Both the position numbers and the translations under genes were made by a program. From positions 69,052 to 124,220 of the forward strand of contig NZ_FMXR01000013.1 in the NCBI RefSeq assembly GCF_900104415.1: a DNA stretch of 55,169 nucleotides, read 5' to 3'. This stretch comes from Eubacterium oxidoreducens. GTDB lineage: Bacteria > Bacillota > Clostridia > Lachnospirales > Lachnospiraceae. The notes under the pieces were generated by a model, which was not told the DNA's origin, made no database searches, and saw only the letters and a list, made by a program, of their open reading frames with translations. This document shows, piece after piece, positions 43,654 to 51,928 of this stretch; the stretch's first letter is position 1; each line of letters opens with the position of its first letter.

Positions 43654-44472
43654 ATGGAAAAAAAGAATCTTGTCCCGGTAACAGAAGAAGAGAAAAAGCT
43701 TAGCTATTATAAATATTTTGAGCAGGAGATGGCACCGGTTGCGCCGGAACACATCGGGATGATGTTAAAAGGCCCGATCTCCCCGGATAAAGCACTTAAA
43801 TTTTCGGAGAGAAACCGCCTGTTTGAGCCGGGCTATCATGATGTGGAGACCGGATGGTGTGTAATGCCTGACGGAACAGGTTATATTGCAAACCTGACAA
43901 AGATGCCTGGCGTCACTACAGATATGTTTGACTGGTATTTTGCATGGCATGGTCTCAACAATCTGCGCTACAAGATCTGGAATCCGCAGGAGCATTATGA
44001 AGCAGTGACACAGAACCGTATTAAGGCTTTGGATCCGGATCTGACTTATAAAGAGAAACTCTGGGATACGACACATGAGATCCTCGAAGATACTGGTGCG
44101 GGTCCTGACCGTTTTGCAATCAACTTCAAGTATCCTGGCGATGTCGGATTTGATGCTTCCAAGCTTGGCACAGAAGCCTGCTCTACGATTGTATGCGGAA
44201 AGGGCTACGGTCATGGTCAGCTTCCGTTTGCGGTACCGAATACATTCATGACGCATTTTGTACGTGAGATCGAGGGCGGTATTGAGCTGCGTTCCCGCTT
44301 CTGGATGGGATGGAACTATGAAAATGGCCGCAACGTCAAGAAAATCGAGGATGGCGACCGATATCCGGATTTTGCAGTGATGGGACTGGCGATCCACAAT
44401 GTAAAAGAGTTTACCAATCTGGCAGCGATCCTGCCGAGCCTTTATGCAGAAGAAAAGGACAACTGGGAATAA
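43654..44472 (+). CDS. PhlG/phloretin-hydrolase-family C-C hydrolase
   Basis: 272 aa from ATG 43654 (AAAGGAGG upstream), the size of Eubacterium ramulus phloretin hydrolase. Conserved block TTDMFDWYFAWHGLNNLRYK followed by IWNPQEHY, and C-terminal HNVKEF, an HxxxE that matches the His/Glu zinc ligands known at the C-terminus of PhlG (His270/Glu274) and Phy. The His in FAWH would be the first ligand. Family members cleave aryl-ketone C-C bonds of acylphloroglucinols. Its substrate here may be another beta-dicarbonyl-like ring. Second gene of the operon. Confidence 0.8.
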   Translation: MEKKNLVPVTEEEKKLSYYKYFEQEMAPVAPEHIGMMLKGPISPDKALKFSERNRLFEPGYHDVETGWCVMPDGTGYIANLTKMPGVTTDMFDWYFAWHGLNNLRYKIWNPQEHYEAVTQNRIKALDPDLTYKEKLWDTTHEILEDTGAGPDRFAINFKYPGDVGFDASKLGTEACSTIVCGKGYGHGQLPFAVPNTFMTHFVREIEGGIELRSRFWMGWNYENGRNVKKIEDGDRYPDFAVMGLAIHNVKEFTNLAAILPSLYAEEKDNWE

Positions 44473-44490
44473 TCGTGGAGGAGTAAAAAG

Positions 44491-44763
44491 ATGATCTACA
44501 CCAATCATAAAATCGAATTTGATGAGAGCAAATGTGTCGGATGCCAGATCTGCTATAAAGCCTGCTTTGTAGATGTCATCCGCTGGGATGCCGAAAAGAA
44601 AAAACCGGTCTTCAAATATGTGGAAGACTGTGAGCACTGCAACTATTGTGAAGTGAAATGTCCGAAGGGCTGCATCAAAGTCATTCCTGATTTTGCAAGC
44701 CAGAGCTTCCGCCAGACCTTTGACATTTACTCAAAGAACAACAAAGAGCTGATCATTCGCTAG
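44491..44763 (+). CDS. 2x[4Fe-4S] ferredoxin
   Basis: 90 aa, GGAGG upstream. Two cluster motifs: CVGCQICYKAC (CxxCxxCxxxC) near residue 11 and CEHCNYCEVKCPKG near 48. A 13-residue N-terminal and a ~25-residue C-terminal extension resemble AprB/FixX-type partners of flavoproteins. It lies 15 nt before the FAD gene, so it most probably feeds electrons to that protein. Confidence 0.92.
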   Translation: MIYTNHKIEFDESKCVGCQICYKACFVDVIRWDAEKKKPVFKYVEDCEHCNYCEVKCPKGCIKVIPDFASQSFRQTFDIYSKNNKELIIR

Positions 44764-44778
44764 GAAGGGAGAAAAACG

Positions 44779-46470
44779 ATGCAGAAACAGGAATTTGAAA
44801 CAAAGAGAATGTCCGCAGATATCCTGATCATCGGCGGCGGAATTGCCGGCCTGACCGCAGCGATCAGAGCTAAGGAAGTGAACCCGGATGCAGATGTCCT
44901 GATTGTTGAGAAGCAGACATCCGGTTATTCCGGAAAGGCCAACAAAGGCGGCGGCGTTCTGCAGTATTTTGATCTGGAAAAAGTAACGCCGGAAATGTTT
45001 AACGAGTATCATGCCAACGCAGTCGGCGGTTATCTGGCAAATCAGAATCTTTTGATGAAATATGTCAGAATGAACAACGAGATGCTTGACAAGCTCGAAG
45101 AGTGGGGCGTGAATGTTCCGAAGAAACGTATCCCGACAGGCCCGATGACCTATATGATCGGACTGGATCTGGATATTACATTAAAAATGCGTCAGAAAGC
45201 AACAAAGCTGGGCGTACGCTTTATTGATAAGACAACCATCTCCGATCTTTTAACCAATGACGGAAAGATCGCTGGCGCTGTCGGTTACAGCATCATCGAC
45301 GGTACATTCTATGTGTTTGAAGGAAAGAAAGTAATCCTTTGCACCGGCAGCCAGAACTATCGCGTGGCATCGATGTGGAGCAACGGACGCGGTGACGGAT
45401 ACCATGCAGCATTCCGTGCGGGTGCGAAAATGCGGAATCCGGAATTCGGCAACTTCATGCAGCTGTTCCGTGTGAACTCCAACAGAGAGTGTGTGTTCTG
45501 CGAGAACGTTATGTATGACAATTACGGACAGAACATCACGAAGAATTTCCGCCGTTTCCTGGAAGCAGACATCAGTTCGAGTGCGATTGCAGAGTGGTAC
45601 AATCAGATGGCTGCAGGCAAAGGCCCGATCTTTATCCATCCGCATGAGAGCCCGATGACCGATAATGAGACGATGATGTTCCATGCATGGGAGCGTCCGT
45701 ACGGTCTGCGTTTCTGGGAAGTGGATTTTGAGAAAGACCAGCTGGTTGACAAAGAGTACAATGGTGCGCTTGAAGTCGTTCCGGGTCTGGTTGGCGAGCA
45801 GTCTCCGGTCAGAGTTGATGAAGATATGCAGACGACGATCGAAGGCATGTATGCAGCAGGAGATGTCTGCTATGACGGATCCTGTGCAGCTGGCGCCGTA
45901 CCGGCACCTCCGGGACGAAACAGAGGATCAGGTATCCTGAATGCGGTATTTGCAGGTATCGTCAGCGGACAGGAAGCAGCAAAAACCGCTGCAGACGTCC
46001 TGCAGCAGCCAATCGATGAGGCAAAGGTCGCAGAGCTCAAAGAAGCAGTATATGCACCATTGTTCAGAGAAGAAGGCATCCATCCGAAAGAAGTCATTGA
46101 TAAGGTACAGGACATCATGTGCCCGGTAGAGAACTCCGTATACATGAGTCAGCACCGGATTGATGTCTGCCTACGCAAGCTCGAAAAGGTAAAGGCCATG
46201 GTGGATCAGATGAAGGCGGATGATTTCCACTACCTTCTGACCTGTCATGAAGCAGAGGCGATGGTATTCTCAGCAGAGATGCATTTCAGGGCAGCGTCCA
46301 TGAGAAAAGAGTCCCGCGGCTGGTTCTTAAGAGAAGACTTCCCGCGTATGGACAATGAAAACTGGCTGAAGTGGATCGTTGTAGAAAACGACAATGGCGA
46401 GATGAAGTTCTCGACAGAGGACGTACCGATCGATGATTATCCGGTCAAACCGCCGCCAATGTTTTTCTAA
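44779..46470 (+). CDS. FrdA/AprA-like FAD flavoprotein
   Basis: 563 aa. FAD dinucleotide fold ADILIIGGGIAGLTAAIRA, then SGYSGKANKGGGV, second FAD contact EGMYAAGDVCYDG, and a helical C-terminal domain with MSQHRIDVCLRKLEKVK as in succinate dehydrogenase, fumarate reductase and APS-reductase alpha subunits. No signal peptide or heme motif; it takes electrons from the adjacent ferredoxin. The bound substrate is not predictable, but reduction of an activated double bond or ring is the family theme. Last gene of the operon. Confidence 0.87.
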   Translation: MQKQEFETKRMSADILIIGGGIAGLTAAIRAKEVNPDADVLIVEKQTSGYSGKANKGGGVLQYFDLEKVTPEMFNEYHANAVGGYLANQNLLMKYVRMNNEMLDKLEEWGVNVPKKRIPTGPMTYMIGLDLDITLKMRQKATKLGVRFIDKTTISDLLTNDGKIAGAVGYSIIDGTFYVFEGKKVILCTGSQNYRVASMWSNGRGDGYHAAFRAGAKMRNPEFGNFMQLFRVNSNRECVFCENVMYDNYGQNITKNFRRFLEADISSSAIAEWYNQMAAGKGPIFIHPHESPMTDNETMMFHAWERPYGLRFWEVDFEKDQLVDKEYNGALEVVPGLVGEQSPVRVDEDMQTTIEGMYAAGDVCYDGSCAAGAVPAPPGRNRGSGILNAVFAGIVSGQEAAKTAADVLQQPIDEAKVAELKEAVYAPLFREEGIHPKEVIDKVQDIMCPVENSVYMSQHRIDVCLRKLEKVKAMVDQMKADDFHYLLTCHEAEAMVFSAEMHFRAASMRKESRGWFLREDFPRMDNENWLKWIVVENDNGEMKFSTEDVPIDDYPVKPPPMFF

Positions 46471-46520
46471 TGATGGTATCTTAAGTTCGAACAAGGGGAA
46501 AAGCAGTTTGCAATGAAAAT

Positions 46521-46559
46521 GAGGTAACCCCAAAAAGTTAGGCTTTTTGGGGTTACCTC
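46521..46559. terminator. Bidirectional terminator between convergent operons
   Basis: GAGGTAACCCCAAAAAG and CTTTTTGGGGTTACCTC form a 17-bp perfect stem with a 5-nt loop; the A-rich and T-rich arms serve either direction. Confidence 0.85.
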
Positions 46560-46620
46560 AAAATCCGGTAATTGTTGATGTCACAAAGAAATTTAGTAAA
46601 ATTCTTTGCAATTCAATCAC

Positions 46621-47490
46621 TTATAAAGCTCTATATGATTTGTTTAGATTCGTTATGTCATGTTGTAAGGCTTCATTTAGTATATTTATAATTTTATCTT
46701 TTTCACTATAAATATCTCCATCAATTGGTAGATAATTGGATGCATGAGAACTGTTAAAATGCATATGAAATCTATCTAAACCTTCTACTAACCATTTTGT
46801 TTCTTGGAGACATTCCTTTTCTGTTAGAACTGTAAATTTTCCTTCCTGTAAATCCTTGTACATAGGTGTGTCAGGAACAGGCATATAAGTCATAGCTGCC
46901 AAATGCTGGGGTTTTATATCATTTATTATTTTAGCAGTCAACCTGGCATTCTCCTTTGAGCCTTCCTTACCGGCTAGTCCCACCAAAATAATCGCATATA
47001 ATTCTATATTTGCATCAACTAAGACTCTACCAGCCTCTGTCATCTGTGCAACATTTACACCTTTGTGAGTGGCCTTTAATACGCGATCGTCGCCACTTTC
47101 TACACCAAGATATGCTTTAGTCAGGCCGGCTTCCCTTAAAAGTTCCAATTCCTCTTTGCTTTTTTTCAAGGTTCCCTTAGGACTTGCATATGTAGCTATT
47201 TCTTTTATATCCGGAAAAACTCGTTTTATCTTATGTAATATTTTCAGCAAATCTTTTGTATCAAGGGATATTGCATCTCCATCACATAAAAAAATCTGAT
47301 CTACCGAACCATAATATGACTTTGCCATATCGATATCTTCAAGTACTTCTGATAGTTGACGAACACGATATTTCTTATCCTTAAACATTCCGCAAAAAGT
47401 ACAGGCATTATGGGAGCATCCTATTGTCACCTGTAGTATATAACTCTGCCATTCACTTGGTGGCCTATAAATATTTCCTTCATATCGCAT
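46621..47490 (-). CDS. Radical SAM protein
   Basis: 289 aa. 4Fe-4S motif CSHNACTFCG (CX4CX2C, a variant spacing shared with HemN-like oxidoreductases of this group), followed by MFKDKKYRVR; later YLGVESGDDRVLKATHKGVN and GLAGKEGSKENARLT, typical of the Elp3/MiaB-type barrel. No SPASM extension or B12 domain. It is 32 nt downstream of the OYE-like gene, therefore its probable operon partner. Reaction unknown. Confidence 0.88.
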   Translation of the reverse strand: MRYEGNIYRPPSEWQSYILQVTIGCSHNACTFCGMFKDKKYRVRQLSEVLEDIDMAKSYYGSVDQIFLCDGDAISLDTKDLLKILHKIKRVFPDIKEIATYASPKGTLKKSKEELELLREAGLTKAYLGVESGDDRVLKATHKGVNVAQMTEAGRVLVDANIELYAIILVGLAGKEGSKENARLTAKIINDIKPQHLAAMTYMPVPDTPMYKDLQEGKFTVLTEKECLQETKWLVEGLDRFHMHFNSSHASNYLPIDGDIYSEKDKIINILNEALQHDITNLNKSYRAL

Positions 47491-47522
47491 CTTAGCACTT
47501 CCTTTCTTAACTTCGAATCATC

Positions 47523-49481
47523 CTACAGTCTATAGGCAAGTTGATAGGCAGCATGTACAGCATCACCGATTCTTCTCCCTGCTGCCTGTGCTTCGCCAAT
47601 AACATATACATTATCCATATCTTTTAAAGTATCTACATATGGATTCTCTGATTTCACACCAAGTGATACCACAACACTGTCACACGCTATCTCAATTTCA
47701 ATATCTGCATTGTCGGTTACCACTATAGAGTGCTCTTTTATTTCTATTAAACGATGGCCAGGCATAGTGTTCACACCAATTTTTGCCAAGGTGCTCCTCT
47801 CATCCATAATGACTGTTTGTCCTCCACCAGTGCCACATACATCCATCATTTCCACAATAACAACATCATTTTCAGCTGTTTGCAAAGTAATCGCTGTTTC
47901 CATGCCTGTTAATCCAGAGCCAATTACTGCCACTCTCTGATTCTTTAGTTCTACATCTTTTCTTAGTATCTCTACCGGTGTATATACATTTTTATTATGG
48001 ATTCCCGGTATCCGTGAAGGCTTAACCGGCGAAGAGCCCGTAGCTATAATCACCGCATAAGGATTTAATGCTTTTATTTCTTCGGCAGATACTTCTGTAT
48101 TTAATCTAATATCAACATTAGCATCTTTTAATTTTTTTGTAGCATAGTCTATAAAATATCTCATCTTCTGCTTGTGTGGCGGTAAAGATGCAAGATATAG
48201 CTGACCTCCGAGATATTCATTTTTCTCAAATAAGACTACCTCAAAATCTCTTTCTGCCAAAGTTATTGCAGCCTCTAGTCCACCAGGACCCGCACCTACT
48301 ACAACAACTTTTTTTCTTTCTCCATCTTTTTTTAATTCTGTATATACCGTTTCATTTCCCATTTCAGGATTCACAGCGCATTTAGCATGCTCTCCTCCCG
48401 AAACCAAGCTTTCACCAGCAGTATCAAAACAATATACACAACTCATACATTTTCGTATATCATCATCATTTCCCGCTATAGCCTTATTACCAAAATCCGG
48501 GTCGCATAACCATGGTCTACCTAATGCAACAAAATCAATTTTATCGCTGTCAATCAAATCCCTGGCATAAGACGCCTCTCTAATGACACCTGTAGCTGCC
48601 ACCGGAATCGATACATGTCTTCTAATTTCTTCCGCAAAAGGTATTTTCCACCCCTGGTCATACGATGTAGGCTCAACAATTGTTGACCCCGTAAAATGCG
48701 TACCGGCTGAAATATTTAAAAGCGCAACTCCTGCCTTTTCAAGTGCTTTTGCTGTTTCTATAGTTTCCTCGACGGTAATGCCCGATTTAATACCTACTTT
48801 ATCCAGGAATTCAGTGCTAGAAAGACGCACAGATATTGGATAATCTTTCCCACACTTATTTTGAATATTCTCTATTATCTCCATCAAAAATCTTCTTCGA
48901 TTTTCGCGACTTCCACCATATTCATCATCTCTTTTGTTATCATTTGCACTGAAAAATTGCTGTATCAAATATCCATGGGCACCATGAATTTCTACTCCAT
49001 CAATACCTGCTTTCTTAGCTCTGAAGGCAGCATCACCAAACTGATTTTCCAACTCTTTAATTTCAGATACAGTAAGTGCTCGTGTAGGCTCATTTGATAC
49101 CACCGATGGTATGCTCGATGATGAAACCAGCATATCTGTACCTGTTAGCTTAAGATAAGTTTCACGCCCTGGATGTTGCAGCTGTACAAATATTTTTGAA
49201 CCATATTTATGAATCTCATCAGCAAGTTTTCTAAATGATTCTATATTATCATCAGAGGATAATGACAGCTGGTCATATTCACCTATTCCATTTCCCTCAC
49301 AGATTCTTGTGATTTCTGTTATGACAAGTCCACAACCTCCCTTAGCTCTTCTGCCGTAAAAGGCTATAAAATCATCTGTTGCGCGACCCTCGTGTTCTCC
49401 TAAGCCGACGCCCATAGCAGTCATTATGAATCTATTTTTTATCGTTAAATTTCCTATTTTGCCTTGTGTTTCTATACCCAT
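47523..49481 (-). CDS. Old-yellow-enzyme/2-enoate-reductase-type flavoprotein (BaiCD/FadH-like)
   Basis: 652 aa. N-terminal FMN barrel with HGAHGYLIQQFFS and NDNKRDDEYGGS; Fe-S ligands in CMSCVYC plus a later Cys in AKCAVNPEMG; C-terminal FAD/NAD(P) domain with VVVVGAGPGGLEAAITLAER and VAVIGSGLTGMETAITL. This is the domain order of 2-enoate reductase, 2,4-dienoyl-CoA reductase, bile-acid BaiCD/BaiH and clostridial steroid reductases. It reduces activated C=C bonds with NAD(P)H. It overlaps the upstream gene by 50 nt. The exact substrate cannot be read. Confidence 0.92.
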   Translation of the reverse strand: MGIETQGKIGNLTIKNRFIMTAMGVGLGEHEGRATDDFIAFYGRRAKGGCGLVITEITRICEGNGIGEYDQLSLSSDDNIESFRKLADEIHKYGSKIFVQLQHPGRETYLKLTGTDMLVSSSSIPSVVSNEPTRALTVSEIKELENQFGDAAFRAKKAGIDGVEIHGAHGYLIQQFFSANDNKRDDEYGGSRENRRRFLMEIIENIQNKCGKDYPISVRLSSTEFLDKVGIKSGITVEETIETAKALEKAGVALLNISAGTHFTGSTIVEPTSYDQGWKIPFAEEIRRHVSIPVAATGVIREASYARDLIDSDKIDFVALGRPWLCDPDFGNKAIAGNDDDIRKCMSCVYCFDTAGESLVSGGEHAKCAVNPEMGNETVYTELKKDGERKKVVVVGAGPGGLEAAITLAERDFEVVLFEKNEYLGGQLYLASLPPHKQKMRYFIDYATKKLKDANVDIRLNTEVSAEEIKALNPYAVIIATGSSPVKPSRIPGIHNKNVYTPVEILRKDVELKNQRVAVIGSGLTGMETAITLQTAENDVVIVEMMDVCGTGGGQTVIMDERSTLAKIGVNTMPGHRLIEIKEHSIVVTDNADIEIEIACDSVVVSLGVKSENPYVDTLKDMDNVYVIGEAQAAGRRIGDAVHAAYQLAYRL

Positions 49482-50316
49482 ATTTCTTATCCCCTTTCAC
49501 CAACGCTGCTTTATCAAAACGCACACTCATTAACTTTGGCATTACTTTTTCAGGCGAAGGATTTCCTATAATAAACAAATCTTTCATTTCTAGATCATTT
49601 TCACTATAGGCTCCACCCATGTTTGCAAACACAGGGAAAATTCCCCATGGATCATTTAGACTGGAATACAGTCTTACTGAAACCTTTCCCGGTTTCCACA
49701 CTTTATAGGTATATTCCGCTTCATTAGAGATAAGATTTACCTTTTTATATGTTGCTTTTCCATTCTCATCCGGTTCTAGAAATGTATGAAAGTAAAAGCT
49801 AGTTCCACTACATTTTTTCTCCGGCGCCGGATTATTATAAATATTTCCTACAGAAGGATCATTATATTCTCCAAGTTTAAGGGAAACATCTAAAAGCAAT
49901 TCTCCCTTTCTTTTTACAGTACCTCTAAGGACATCTCCTTTTTGTTCCAGTTTAATGTCATCTTCTTTATCACAAATTTTCTTAGAAAGTCCTGTTTTTT
50001 CTCTTCCTAGATATGTAGCCATCTCAGCCCCGGGGCCACTTAACAGAAAGGATACCGGATACATTCCAACCACTCCATTTACTTTCACATACACTCCTAG
50101 CATCGCTTCTTTATAGGGTTCGCCAAAAGAAGGGTTATTTATCTCCACAACATATCCTGAAACAAGTGGAAATGCCGGTTCCAAAGGTTCTGGTAATATA
50201 TCCGCTATTACTGCTAAATCACTCTTAAATGTAAAATAAATACCGGATTCATTGCCCATAATAGCCGTAGGCTCTAACCTGGCCTCCTCAGCTGATAGTA
50301 CTAATTTGGATTTCAT
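49432..50316 (-). CDS. Acetoacetate-decarboxylase-family protein
   Basis: 294 aa, GGAGG before ATG. GIYFTFKSDLAVIADILPEP and the region YLGREKTGLSKKICD align with ADC; the KK there occupies the place of the Schiff-base Lys115/116 of Clostridium acetobutylicum ADC (GRELSAYPKK). So imine chemistry is probably kept. Family members include decarboxylases and aldolase/dehydratase variants. First gene of the ADC-OYE-radical SAM operon, divergent from TetR. Confidence 0.82.
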   Translation of the reverse strand: MKSKLVLSAEEARLEPTAIMGNESGIYFTFKSDLAVIADILPEPLEPAFPLVSGYVVEINNPSFGEPYKEAMLGVYVKVNGVVGMYPVSFLLSGPGAEMATYLGREKTGLSKKICDKEDDIKLEQKGDVLRGTVKRKGELLLDVSLKLGEYNDPSVGNIYNNPAPEKKCSGTSFYFHTFLEPDENGKATYKKVNLISNEAEYTYKVWKPGKVSVRLYSSLNDPWGIFPVFANMGGAYSENDLEMKDLFIIGNPSPEKVMPKLMSVRFDKAALVKGDKKYGYRNTRQNRKFNDKK

Positions 50317-50361
50317 ATTAGACCTCCTTATAGAATCTACTTTTATATCGCTTTATAATAT

Positions 50362-50376
50362 GTTACAATTTGTAAC
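50362..50376. promoter_or_regulatory. TetR operator dyad
   Basis: GTTACA-ATT-TGTAAC, a perfect 6-bp dyad in the 188-bp divergent region; a TTGTAAC half-site recurs at ~50446. Probable binding site of the TetR protein at 50505. Confidence 0.6.
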
Positions 50377-50504
50377 GGGTTATATTAATATCATATCAGC
50401 CATTCTGAATATATCAATATAACAACACGTAGCAATTAGCCCATTTTTGTAACAGATATATAAGCTTACTATTATCATAAAATATTATTTAGAAGGTCGA
50501 GAAA

Positions 50505-51062
50505 ATGGATAAAAGAATCATAGAAAATTTACGGGTAAAAAATGCAATAGTTGAAGGATTTTTTGAATTGTTGAAGTCATATAACGTTGATGACATTTCT
50601 ATCACTATGATTTCACAGCAATCTAAAGTTTCAAGGATGGCTTATTATAGAAACTTTAATTGCAAAAACGATATTATTTTGTATTTTCTTGAGTCTGTTT
50701 TTTATGAAATTAAAGAATCTTTACCAGAAGAATGCGGATTTTGGTCAAAAGAATATGGCTATGTATTTCTAACAATTATGAAAAAATATCGCGCACAATT
50801 TCTGCTATTAGATAATACAGGCTATCTTGGAATGGTACAAACCATGTTCAATGAGGCTAATATAGAACTTGGAGGAGAAATACCATATAATTCAATAAAG
50901 AGATATAATCTTTACTTTGCCTCCGGCGCTACTCTTAATGGAATTATGGAATGGTTTAGAAATGAATGTAAAGAATCCCTGGATGAATTTTATCAGGCTA
51001 TGGTAGATTTTATGGGTGCAAATATCAATAATCCCGGCATTTCTGCCATGATTATCGATTAG
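50505..51062 (+). CDS. TetR/AcrR-family regulator of the ADC-OYE operon
   Basis: 185 aa. HTH: VKNAIVEGFFELLKSYNVDD, then ISITMISQQSKVSRMAYYRN FNCKNDII. C-terminal helical domain typical of Clostridia regulators. Divergent from the ADC gene, with a perfect dyad between them. Likely ligand-sensing repressor of the reductive pathway. Confidence 0.9.
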   Translation: MDKRIIENLRVKNAIVEGFFELLKSYNVDDISITMISQQSKVSRMAYYRNFNCKNDIILYFLESVFYEIKESLPEECGFWSKEYGYVFLTIMKKYRAQFLLLDNTGYLGMVQTMFNEANIELGGEIPYNSIKRYNLYFASGATLNGIMEWFRNECKESLDEFYQAMVDFMGANINNPGISAMIID

Positions 51063-51089
51063 TATATATATACCTTGAATTGATTTTTA

Positions 51090-51220
51090 GTCAAGACTCG
51101 CTCGCGAGTCTTGCGCGCCGGATTCGGGTCTGCTTCAGCAGACAAATTCCTGTCCGAATCCGTGCGCATCCTCGCGGAGCGTTTAACTCAGTCGGACCTT
51201 GTACCCCGACTGAGTTAAAC
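51090..51220 (-). repeat. structured 125-bp dispersed repeat, copy 3 (inverted)
   Basis: Reverse complement of copies 1 and 2. Here the terminal stem is extended to 15 bp: GTTTAACTCAGTCGG (51181-51195) with CCGACTGAGTTAAAC (51206-51220). Loop base differs (ACCTTGTACC). Right boundary of the metabolic island. Confidence 0.9.
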
Positions 51221-51235
51221 TTCCTAACTAGTATC

Positions 51236-51421
51236 CTATAAGCTGATCATATTATTAGCAGTCGCAAAAGGTCTCGGAATATTATCAAACCCTCTTGTAT
51301 TTCCAAAATAGTCCCTATCAAACGCAATATCACTTACGTCCGGATTTTCGAATCTCTCTTCAGGCTCGAATGCTTCTCCCAATATATCAGAATTAATCAT
51401 CTCCACATTGAAATCAGACAA
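51236..51421 (-). CDS. Hypothetical fragment, 61 codons or longer
   Basis: Acidic sequence with DIAFDRDYFGNTRGFDNIPR. The frame continues upstream without a start, so it is probably the 3' end of a truncated gene cut near the repeat. Family not recognised. The rest of 51422-51554 holds no gene. Confidence 0.3.
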   Translation of the reverse strand: MSDFNVEMINSDILGEAFEPEERFENPDVSDIAFDRDYFGNTRGFDNIPRPFATANNMISL

Positions 51422-51554
51422 AGTATCATAAATGTTTGTGTCCAGGATATACTTTAAAACGAGGAATTATAGATGTGGATTTTTATGACAGAATTGGAGA
51501 ATAAGATATACAGAGGAATAATATAAATCAAATAAATATATCCGAAAAAACATT

Positions 51555-51915
51555 GAAAACCAGTAAGATCAAGGGCTGAGAGCATTTGCTCCCAGCTCTT
51601 TTTTGTAATGATTCTAATAGTGATTCTAAATTGATTCTATAAATCGCTTTCTCAAACCACACATTGCGTGTAAAGGACAGATGTGATATAATCAAGAAAA
51701 ACGCAATGCGAGGAGAATGAAATGGATATTGCAAAGGTGATTAAAGAATTACGTGAGGGTGTGAAAATGAATCGAAAAGAATTCTCAGAGCACACTGGGA
51801 TTCCGGTTAGGACACTTGAGGATTGGGAGGCTGGTCGTCGTACACCTCCGGAGTACATACCAAGACTTATAGCATATCAGCTGAAATATGAGGAATTGGT
51901 GGGGAATAAAGATGT
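51555..51915 (+). repeat. HTH regulatory module, copy B
   Basis: Near-identical to 26906-27265, including leader hairpin, three TGATTCTA repeats and promoter; cargo is dinD instead of a GNAT remnant. Confidence 0.85.
51664..51692 (+). promoter_or_regulatory. Promoter of HTH module B
   Basis: TTGCGT (51664-51669), 17-nt spacer, TATAAT (51687-51692), flanked by ACATTGCGT and ACGCAATG as in module A. Confidence 0.7.
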
Positions 51916-51928
51916 GGAGATGTTATGA
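51722..51928 (+). CDS. 67/68-aa XRE-type HTH protein, copy B
   Basis: Differs from copy A mainly by IPVRTLEDW for IPIRTLEDW and a different C-terminal tail (KDVEML). Many silent changes, so it evolves under protein-level constraint. Overlaps the dinD start by 4 nt and probably represses the pair. Confidence 0.88.
   Translation: MDIAKVIKELREGVKMNRKEFSEHTGIPVRTLEDWEAGRRTPPEYIPRLIAYQLKYEELVGNKDVEML

Noticed and set aside
43654-44472. Naming the hydrolase phy (phloretin hydrolase)
   Set aside because: Family and length fit, but no chalcone isomerase or flavanone reductase gene is nearby, so the substrate is unproven.
47523-49481. Naming the OYE protein baiCD or baiH
   Set aside because: The architecture is shared by many enoate reductases and no other bai genes are present.
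51181-51220. Integron attC site (GTTTAAC ... GTTAAAC matches the RYYYAAC/GTTRRRY boxes)
   Set aside because: The stem is perfectly paired and only 40 nt, without the bulged bases and spacer of attC; no integron integrase or cassette array is present.
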